NCBI GenBank assembly: GCA_002316585.1
Contig: DCDU01000175.1
Coordinates: 2,613 to 12,601, forward strand
Length of the DNA: 9,989 bases
From: Firmicutes bacterium UBA1047
GTDB lineage: Bacteria > Bacillota > Clostridia > Tissierellales > Sedimentibacteraceae
Direction: 5' to 3'
The notes beneath the pieces were generated by a model. The model did no database searches. It was not told the DNA's origin and saw only the letters and a program-made list of their open reading frames with translations. Positions 1 through 5,358 of this stretch are shown in pieces (within the stretch, counting starts at the first letter, position 1; every line of letters starts with the position of its first letter). Position numbers and translations under genes: made by a program.

Positions 1-540
1 GACTGTTCCTTTATTTCTTGCAGGGCTTCGTTTTTTGTCATTCTTGTTTTGAATGGTCTGTCATTAACCATAACATCATAAGCATCCGCTAATGCAAAAA
101 TTCTTGCCGCCAAAGGTATTTCGTCATTTTTTAAAAGTCCCGGATAGCCTTTGCCATCCCATCGTTCATGATGTATCAGAATCAATTCATCAATCGGAGA
201 TGCATCCTTAATTTCTTTTGCTATATAGTAGCCTATTTCACTGTGTCTTTTTATGTCCTCCCATTCTTCGCTGTTTAACTGACCTTGTTTTTGGAGAATA
301 CTCTTTGATATTCCGATTTTCCCGATATCATGGAATTCGCATAAAAGTCTCAGTTCTCCCCGCTCTGTTTCAGAAAGCCCTAATGCACCTGCCATCATCA
401 TTGTAAGCTCTTTCAGTCTGTCATAATGGGATTTAGTTTCGTAAGTGATTTTTTCAAGCCTGTTTTTTAAGAAGTAAATCATCGAAAGCTTAGCTTCCTT
501 GCTTTCCTTCAGCTTGTTGAAATACATTCTGTCTTCTGCT
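1..540. repeat. Near-identical segment, copy 1 (HD-GYP-coding half of enzyme A)
   Basis: Bases 1-540 align without gaps to 5432-5971, with about 30 mismatches counted by eye (~94% identity). Many mismatches are synonymous. Similarity falls sharply to the right of 540, where the GGDEF and PAS halves are encoded. The repeat may continue beyond the left edge. Confidence 0.85.
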
Positions 541-1373
541 TTTTTCAATACTTTTTCTATATCTTCATCTTTTGATTCTTTTGATTCTTTTGTTGCAGTT
601 CCAAAGCTTATACTGATTTTCAAAAAATCCAAAGGATTGACTTCACATTTATGTTTTATTCTGTCGATGATTTCCGATGCTGTTTCTCCCGATGTCTTCG
701 GCAGCAATGCCAAGAATTCATCTCCTCCGACCCTGCATATTATATCTTCTTCCCTAAATGAACTAATCATGATTTCAGCGGTCCTTTTCAGAACACTGTC
801 GCCCATTCTATGCCCGAATGCATCATTTATAAGTTTCAAGCCGTTTATGTCTCCCATTATTATACTGATTGGAAGCTGTCGGTCAGTGTCTAACCTTGAA
901 AGCTCTTCTTCAAAAAAGTTTTTGTTGTATAAGCCGGTGGTAAAATCCCTGTAAAATAGTTTTTCTCTGTCTTTTAAATCATAAATTTTATCATTTAAGA
1001 TGTCCGAATCAATAAATGATTGACTGCTTTGCCTGATATCAGTTATATCAATATAATATATAATCAAATCACAATCATTGGTTTCGGCATGTATTACTAT
1101 AAGATACCAGCGACCTATTTCTTTTAAATATATTTCATACTTAATTTTAGATTTAGGTGTCATAGCGAAATACAAATCCTTAAATCTTAGCGTATCTGAA
1201 TTGTCAACCGCTATTTCGGAAAATTTTTTACCTAAAATAAGCTCAGGGCTAATTTTTGATACATCATAGAAAGCATCACTTATGTACATCAATACATAAT
1301 CTTCAAAATTTCCATCCTTGCAGTATATTGCCTTAATTTTTAAATAAAAATCATTTCCTGAAGGATACTCCAC
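1..1373 (-). CDS. PAS-GGDEF-HD-GYP cyclic-di-GMP synthase/phosphodiesterase (enzyme A), 3' end outside window
   Basis: Predicted bifunctional cytoplasmic enzyme: the GGDEF domain makes cyclic-di-GMP from two GTP and the HD-GYP domain hydrolyses it. From the GTG at 1373, preceded by GGGGTGAT, 457 codons are open to the left edge. By comparison with the paralogue at 5359-6795, about 24 residues are missing. Domains: PAS-like sensor (~1-118), GGDEF (~145-295) with intact GGDEF at residues 216-220 (bases 714-728) and an upstream RxxD inhibitory site (REED), then HD-GYP with HDIGK from residue 348 and HHERWDGKGYPG from 401. No transmembrane segment is seen, so the PAS-like part probably senses an internal signal. 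It lies downstream of the truncated SARP gene and has its own operator-promoter at 1414-1507. Odd points: it is three codons longer than its paralogue because of a KES repeat, and its 3' 540 bp nearly match that paralogue. The domain calls are secure. Net direction of activity and the signal are unknown. Confidence 0.93.
   Translation of the reverse strand, partial: MEYPSGNDFYLKIKAIYCKDGNFEDYVLMYISDAFYDVSKISPELILGKKFSEIAVDNSDTLRFKDLYFAMTPKSKIKYEIYLKEIGRWYLIVIHAETNDCDLIIYYIDITDIRQSSQSFIDSDILNDKIYDLKDREKLFYRDFTTGLYNKNFFEEELSRLDTDRQLPISIIMGDINGLKLINDAFGHRMGDSVLKRTAEIMISSFREEDIICRVGGDEFLALLPKTSGETASEIIDRIKHKCEVNPLDFLKISISFGTATKESKESKDEDIEKVLKKAEDRMYFNKLKESKEAKLSMIYFLKNRLEKITYETKSHYDRLKELTMMMAGALGLSETERGELRLLCEFHDIGKIGISKSILQKQGQLNSEEWEDIKRHSEIGYYIAKEIKDASPIDELILIHHERWDGKGYPGLLKNDEIPLAARIFALADAYDVMVNDRPFKTRMTKNEALQEIKEQ
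569..592. repeat. 9-bp tandem repeat inside enzyme A
   Basis: The unit CTTTTGATT occurs 2.7 times head to tail (plus-strand reading). On the coding strand it gives Lys-Glu-Ser repeats in a surface-loop position late in the GGDEF domain. The unit is a multiple of three, so copy-number change keeps the frame. It explains the three-codon length difference from the paralogue at 5359-6795, and replication slippage is the likely origin. Confidence 0.7.
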
Positions 1374-1413
1374 TTCATCACCCCGTTAAGCTGTTAATGG
1401 TTTGCTTATTCTC

Positions 1414-1507
1414 ATTATACATTTATACAATTACAATTCTATTTTTTAATAATTTATTATTAATCACATTTTAATTACATTTTAATTACGTACTGCATTT
1501 TAATTAC
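1414..1507 (-). promoter_or_regulatory. SARP-type operator-promoter of enzyme A
   Basis: Reading the minus strand, a perfect TATAAT lies at 1419-1414, about 40 bp before the GTG start. The -35 position (1442-1437) reads ATAGAA, which is not a sigma-70 consensus. Upstream are direct repeats with core GTAATTA beginning at 1489, 1478, 1467 (GTGATTA) and 1434 (GTAATTG), with successive distances of 11, 11 and 33 bp, all on one face of the helix. An extra out-of-phase copy begins at 1507. The last heptamer ends exactly 8 bp before TATAAT. Heptamers at 11-bp spacing with the last one 8 bp from the -10 are the known arrangement for SARP activators. That a SARP encoded here binds this site is inference. 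Confidence 0.75.
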
Positions 1508-1590
1508 ATACTATCCCAAAAACAGCTATATTCTTCCTTAATCTATGCAATCATTGTTATTTTTGACTGATAATGGTTAAAAGTTATTGA

Positions 1591-2274
1591 TTATTGATTC
1601 AGTACAGTTTTCTGCTGTTTCTGAGCAAGCATGGCTTCCATCAAATATATGTGGATATTTTCTTCATAAGGCTCAATAAGAAGTGCTTCTTCGCACAATG
1701 CTATAATTTTATCGCCCTCATTTGTTTCTTTCAGTATATTTATTAGCTTGCAGAATGTTTTTAGGTACAGGCGCTGATAATAGTTTCTTGCGGGAACCAG
1801 CCAAATTTCATATGAATTGTCTGCAAAATACAGACCTCTGTAAAGTTTTAAAGCTTTTTCGTAAAAATCCGCAGCTGTCTTTATATTATGTCTTTGTTCC
1901 AAATCACCTTGCTTTATAAGACTTTCAAATTCATCTACATCTATTACGGTATTTTCTCCTATCTTAAGGATATAGTATCCGTTGGTAAAATCGATTGTCA
2001 AGTATTTGGATTCCTCTGCATTTTCCGGCAAAAAATCTTTAATTATCTTCTTCAATCTAAATATTTGAGTGTGAAGCATATTTTTAGGATCATCAGAATC
2101 AGTATCTGACAATAAGTTGTCAATAATAGTTTCAGCCAACAGTTTTTTATTCTTAAAGGTAAGAAAATACTCAAACAGTTTATAAATTTTATATGTATGT
2201 TCTGACTGCCTGAGAACATACTGCCCTTCTGTTTTTATGTCAAGCTCACCAAGCGTATTGATAAATAGCTTCAT
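1591..2274 (-). CDS. SARP/BTAD-family transcriptional regulator, C-terminally truncated (SARP-A)
   Basis: Predicted DNA-binding activator of 227 aa. Residues 1-~100 form an OmpR-type winged helix, with probable recognition helix NMLHTQIFRLKKII at ~66-79. Residues ~105-227 form a bacterial transcriptional activation (TPR-like) domain containing LYRGLY and RNYYQRLY. It is collinear without gaps and roughly 60% identical by eye to SARP-B at 7054-8268, but stops after VLNQ, where SARP-B continues through the last BTAD helix and a GGDEF-like domain. Only ~80 bp separate its stop from the next operator, so the tail has been deleted and is not simply hidden behind a stop codon. The ATG at 2274 is preferred over in-frame codons upstream because it matches the SARP-B start and follows GGGGG, and because the longer version would overlap the upstream gene. 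Its start lies 2 nt after the stop of the alpha-CTD-like gene. It could be a functional short activator, a competitor of SARP-B, or a decaying copy; the well-kept N-terminus favours function. Confidence 0.85.
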   Translation of the reverse strand: MKLFINTLGELDIKTEGQYVLRQSEHTYKIYKLFEYFLTFKNKKLLAETIIDNLLSDTDSDDPKNMLHTQIFRLKKIIKDFLPENAEESKYLTIDFTNGYYILKIGENTVIDVDEFESLIKQGDLEQRHNIKTAADFYEKALKLYRGLYFADNSYEIWLVPARNYYQRLYLKTFCKLINILKETNEGDKIIALCEEALLIEPYEENIHIYLMEAMLAQKQQKTVLNQ

Positions 2275-2276
2275 AA

Positions 2277-2507
2277 TTACCCCCAGATATTTTCGTAATC
2301 CTTGCAAATTTCCAAAATCAATTCAAAGCTTTTTTCTCCGATGTTGCGAAGATCTTTGATTCTTTCAGGTGAATCCCGCATTATAGCACAAAGCATCCCC
2401 ATATCTGTTATACCTGCACGGTAAATTTGTCTGCCGATATATCGTGTGCTGATTCTATTTGTACCCTCCGGTATTGCATGCTGCTCGAAGTATTCTAAAA
2501 TATCCAC
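2277..2507 (-). CDS. Stand-alone RNA polymerase alpha-subunit C-terminal-domain-like protein
   Basis: A 76-aa protein consisting of little more than one alpha-CTD-like helix-hairpin-helix fold. Residues ~19-70 follow the alpha-CTD pattern: ISTRYIGRQIYRAGI, then a middle helix, then LRNIGEKSFELI. The NxGxKS segment matches the residues that in E. coli alpha-CTD (G296, K298, S299) contact the DNA minor groove. The first helix aligns with a one-residue shift, so the equivalent of Arg265 is uncertain. There is no alpha N-terminal domain, so it cannot assemble into polymerase as a true alpha subunit. The start is GTG at 2507 with GGAGG 8 nt upstream. It is the first gene of an apparent two-gene unit with SARP-A. 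In known systems SARPs contact alpha-CTD, so an accessory or decoy role in SARP-dependent transcription is plausible but inferred. The fold call is good; the function is unknown. Confidence 0.72.
   Translation of the reverse strand: MDILEYFEQHAIPEGTNRISTRYIGRQIYRAGITDMGMLCAIMRDSPERIKDLRNIGEKSFELILEICKDYENIWG
2280..2284 (-). promoter_or_regulatory. Ribosome binding site of SARP-A inside the upstream gene's last codons
   Basis: The minus strand reads GGGGGTAATTATG: the GGGGG ends the alpha-CTD-like gene's last codons (Trp-Gly), TAA is its stop, and ATG follows 2 nt later. SARP-B has the same G-run and AATTATG arrangement. The overlap suggests that SARP-A is translated by ribosomes finishing the upstream gene. 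Confidence 0.6.
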
Positions 2508-2575
2508 TTATTGCACCTCCGTATTATAACTTTTTATATTGCAATTGCTATTGTCATTTACAAGACCTTTTTTTA

Positions 2576-2593
2576 GTAGATTAATTATACTAC
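2576..2593 (-). promoter_or_regulatory. Candidate -10 within a dyad upstream of the alpha-CTD-like gene
   Basis: The sequence GTAGATTAATTATACTAC is an imperfect 18-bp palindrome (14 of 18 positions symmetric) with GTAG/CTAC arms. Read on the minus strand it contains TATAAT at 2589-2584, about 77 bp before the GTG at 2507. No convincing -35 is visible at 16-18 bp. It could be a regulated promoter with an overlapping operator. No GTAATTA repeat array is present here. Confidence 0.35.
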
Positions 2594-2745
2594 GTAAAGC
2601 CGGTAAATAAATAACCTGTTATGTTTAATCATCCAACGAATTTAGTTATTGACAAAGGAAGTAAAATATGCATGCATTTAATTTGCTTGCTTTTTTAAAT
2701 AGAAAGCTTATATGTTTATTGTATTTTTAAGTTTCTCTTCTTTTT

Positions 2746-2774
2746 TTGAAAGAAATAGGTTAAAATAATATATA
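2746..2774 (+). promoter_or_regulatory. Candidate sigma-70 promoter of the LytTR two-component operon
   Basis: TTGAAA at 2746-2751 is followed after 17 bp by TATATA at 2769-2774, with an overlapping TATAAA 4 bp later. This predicts a very short leader before AAGG at 2787-2790 and the ATG at 2797. A perfect TTGACA at 2649-2654 has no matching -10 at the right distance. The rest of 2508-2796 is AT-rich DNA in which I see no gene. Confidence 0.42.
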
Positions 2775-2796
2775 TAAATTTAGATGAAGGTGCCTA

Positions 2797-3528
2797 ATGG
2801 ATAAAATTTTGCAGATAGCAATATGTGAAGATTTTGCAGCAGATGCCGAACACCTGCTGTATTGCATTAAGCAGAGCAGCATCGAGACAAACTGCCGGTT
2901 GTTTTCAAAAGGGGAAGATTTCCTTGCTTCTTTTACGGCAGGACGATTCGATGTGATTTTCATGGATATTTATATGAATGGGATAACAGGAGTTGAGGTA
3001 GTCCGGAGAATACGTGAGACTGATGAGAACACAGTTATTGCTTTTACTACCACAAGCTTAGACCACACTCTTGACAGCTATCGCTTAGGAGTTTTAAAAT
3101 ACATAGAAAAACCTGCAACTCAAAAGGATACTGATGAAACCTTAGAAATGGCATTGCTGAAACATAAATCCGCCGCATATATTACTTTGCTCATAGACGG
3201 CATTCAAAAAGAAATTCCCTTAGACTCCATCCTGTATTTCGAGCATCAGAATCATGCCGTAACAGTCAATCTTACTTACGACGTCTTGCGTACAAGTCAG
3301 ACTGTTAAATTAAAAGACATAGAGGCAAAGCTGCCTTCACCGCCTTTTCTGCGCTGCCATCATAGCTATATTGCAAATATTAAATATGTACAGAGTCTTG
3401 ATAGAGAGCTGAGAACATTTACCATGAAAAACGGAGGCAAAGTATATATCCGTAGGCAGGATCTGAAAAAAGCAGCAGAGGCTTATGAAAACCATTTGTT
3501 TCAGATGGCAAGGAGTGATGGGCAATGA
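2797..3528 (+). CDS. LytTR-family response regulator
   Basis: A 243-aa cytoplasmic transcription factor of the AgrA/LytR type. The receiver domain (~1-120) has the acidic pair E11-D12, phospho-acceptor D57 in VIFMDIYM, the T85/T86 region, and K105-P106. The LytTR DNA-binding domain (~128-235) has the typical LRCHHSYIANIKYV segment at ~185-198 and a KVYIRR strand near 215. It starts at ATG 2797 with AAGG 6 nt upstream. The stop overlaps the kinase start as ATGA, so the two are translationally coupled and form a cognate pair. LytTR proteins bind spaced direct repeats upstream of target promoters. No clear site was recognised in the upstream region, and targets are unknown. Confidence 0.93.
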   Translation: MDKILQIAICEDFAADAEHLLYCIKQSSIETNCRLFSKGEDFLASFTAGRFDVIFMDIYMNGITGVEVVRRIRETDENTVIAFTTTSLDHTLDSYRLGVLKYIEKPATQKDTDETLEMALLKHKSAAYITLLIDGIQKEIPLDSILYFEHQNHAVTVNLTYDVLRTSQTVKLKDIEAKLPSPPFLRCHHSYIANIKYVQSLDRELRTFTMKNGGKVYIRRQDLKKAAEAYENHLFQMARSDGQ

Positions 3529-5354
3529 GTAGAAAAACGATTAGAAAACTATCAGCAATATTATTTTCCGTTATACTTGCAGCAGCTCTTTTAGTAATGT
3601 ATTGGTTTTCTCTTCAACATATACTTGTTCCTCCCTCATTTACGGGAAATATACAAAAAATTGAGAATGTTACATATAAGGCGGGTACAGAAACAGGCAA
3701 TATAACGCTGCCTGCAAAACTGAAAAATTTACCTCCCCGAACACCTGTAACATTATATGCTCGGGTGATACCGAACTCCGGACAAACTCTCCTGATTAAA
3801 ACGGTTTTTGCCCCTCTTAAGGTGTTTGCGGATGATGAACTGATTTTCCAATGTGGACATGAGGGAGAATATCCTCCTTATATGAATGATCCTCCGACCA
3901 TAATCTCAACCGTTCAGCTTCATCATAGGGACGAGGTCTTATCTCTGAGGGTGGAATATCTTTCCCCCACACAAAGGGATGTGTTTTCACTGCCTGCAAT
4001 TTATGTGGGCGACGATGCATCACTTTTGAACAAGCTGTTTTATGAAAACGGATTTACTCTGCTGTTCTCCTTGTTGCTTATATTAATGGGATTGGTTATG
4101 GTGCTTGTAAAATTTACCATATTCAACAAGGTTTCTGCAGGTTCTTCTTTCCTGTGGCTCGGTTTATTTTCTCTGTCGGGAGGAACGTGGGCTTTTGGAG
4201 AATGCGACTTATCGGCATTTTTGCTTCCTTACCATTCTCTTTTATATACTATGGCATATATGGGGTTATTTTTATTGAGCATTCCGTTTTTAAATTTCGG
4301 AATTGTTATTTTAAATCCAAAAAACAAGCTTCTGATTAAGGTTATGCTGTATATTCATTACATTTCCGTGGCAGCGGTTATTTTGCTGCAGCTTTCGGGC
4401 ATAATGGACTTTTCTCGCAGCCTTTATTGGTTTCATATTATAACACCCTTGGCTTTTGTGGTGTTTGCCATCTACCTTTTATGGGAATATTTTATGTATC
4501 GAAGCCATGGAGCACGTCAATTTGGAGTGCCGGTCATGATTCTTGCAATATCAACTGTTCTCGAACTTTTGAATTACTATTTAAGCACAACTTATACATT
4601 TACTATGTATTTCCAGTTAGGTGTCCTTATCTTTATCATTTCATTGGGCATTATAAGCGGAAATTATGTACGGCGGTCATTTAGTGCCTTGGCAGAAAAA
4701 GCACGTTTAGAATATGAAGTTGAAGCAATTGAGCGGCAGCTTGATATGCAAAGGCAGCAGTATGCCAAAATAACCGAGCATAACCAGGTCATAAAAGCCC
4801 AAAGACACGATTTGCGGCATCACATTGCCGTAATCAAGGGCTACAACAACTCAAACAACAAGGAAGGGCTGAGTTTGTATCTTGATAATCTATTGAAAGA
4901 TATTCCTTCTGACAATGGAATTATTCTTTGTGAGAATTTTGCAGTTAATGCTGTGGCATCCCACTATTTTTCACTGGCACGGAATCACGGAATAAACATT
5001 TCCATAAAACTTGCAATTTCTTCTAAAAATGGGCTTATACAGGACAGCGACTTATGCATCATAATAGGCAACCTGTTGGAAAATGCCATCGAATCATGTA
5101 TAAAAGTTGCCCCAAGCGAAAGATTCATCAGAATTAACAGCCGTATGCACTATGGTACTCTTATTATTACGATGGATAACAGTTTTTATGGAAAGCTTAA
5201 CGAATGTGAAGGGATATTTCTCTCAACCAAGCGGGAAGGTGAAGGCACAGGGCTGTCATCTGTTATTGCCATATCAAAAAAATACGGAGGAGAAGCACGT
5301 TTTGAAGGGAAAGACAATATTTTTCTGTCCTCTGTTTACTTAAATGCAGAGTAA
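3525..5354 (+). CDS. 7TM sensor histidine kinase of the GHKL (AgrC-like, HPK10) type
   Basis: A 609-aa membrane kinase, predicted to phosphorylate the response regulator just upstream. Order: membrane anchor (~11-30); an outside domain of ~145 residues with beta-rich character (~31-175) resembling the 7TMR-DISM extracellular class; seven membrane segments at about 176-198, 207-225, 237-263, 271-292, 302-324, 332-351 and 362-383; a coiled coil (~388-425); the phospho-acceptor motif QRHDLRHH with H428; and a GHKL ATPase domain with N-box LLENAIES (N520) and glycine box GEGTGLSS near 572-579. The HDLRHH motif and LytTR partner are typical of peptide-sensing kinases, but the large outside domain differs from AgrC and no AgrB/AgrD-like gene is present, so the signal may be a small molecule or carbohydrate. 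The stop lies 4 bp from the convergent enzyme B gene. Confidence 0.92.
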   Translation: MSRKTIRKLSAILFSVILAAALLVMYWFSLQHILVPPSFTGNIQKIENVTYKAGTETGNITLPAKLKNLPPRTPVTLYARVIPNSGQTLLIKTVFAPLKVFADDELIFQCGHEGEYPPYMNDPPTIISTVQLHHRDEVLSLRVEYLSPTQRDVFSLPAIYVGDDASLLNKLFYENGFTLLFSLLLILMGLVMVLVKFTIFNKVSAGSSFLWLGLFSLSGGTWAFGECDLSAFLLPYHSLLYTMAYMGLFLLSIPFLNFGIVILNPKNKLLIKVMLYIHYISVAAVILLQLSGIMDFSRSLYWFHIITPLAFVVFAIYLLWEYFMYRSHGARQFGVPVMILAISTVLELLNYYLSTTYTFTMYFQLGVLIFIISLGIISGNYVRRSFSALAEKARLEYEVEAIERQLDMQRQQYAKITEHNQVIKAQRHDLRHHIAVIKGYNNSNNKEGLSLYLDNLLKDIPSDNGIILCENFAVNAVASHYFSLARNHGINISIKLAISSKNGLIQDSDLCIIIGNLLENAIESCIKVAPSERFIRINSRMHYGTLIITMDNSFYGKLNECEGIFLSTKREGEGTGLSSVIAISKKYGGEARFEGKDNIFLSSVYLNAE

Positions 5355-5358
5355 TCTC

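Noticed and set aside
499..954. 151-codon plus-strand open frame antisense to enzyme A
   Set aside because: It mirrors the coding frame of the GGDEF gene, is Ser/Phe/Leu-rich as expected for antisense of an AT-rich gene, and the paralogous gene gives a similar shadow at 6059-6403.
1374..1413. Possible cyclic-di-GMP riboswitch in the leaders of the enzyme genes
   Set aside because: Predicted leaders are only ~35-45 nt, too short for GEMM-I or cyclic-di-GMP-II aptamers, and no GEMM-like conserved bases are seen in either leader.
1514..1590. Frameshifted remnant of the SARP C-terminal domain downstream of SARP-A
   Set aside because: Only a four-residue resemblance (NHYQ versus NHYE) appears after the stop, and the remaining space is far too short for the missing ~177 codons.
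2275..2307. Longer SARP-A start at 2307 adding 11 residues
   Set aside because: The extra residues are translated from the end of the alpha-CTD-like gene, have no counterpart in the SARP-B alignment, and the internal ATG at 2274 has the conserved G-run upstream.
2523..2528. TATAAT just upstream of the alpha-CTD-like gene on the minus strand
   Set aside because: A transcript starting from it would begin inside the GGAGG ribosome binding site, so it is unlikely to be the promoter.
2668..2677. ATGCATGCAT palindrome in the divergent intergenic region
   Set aside because: Short dinucleotide-like palindrome with no relation to a promoter element or a second copy.
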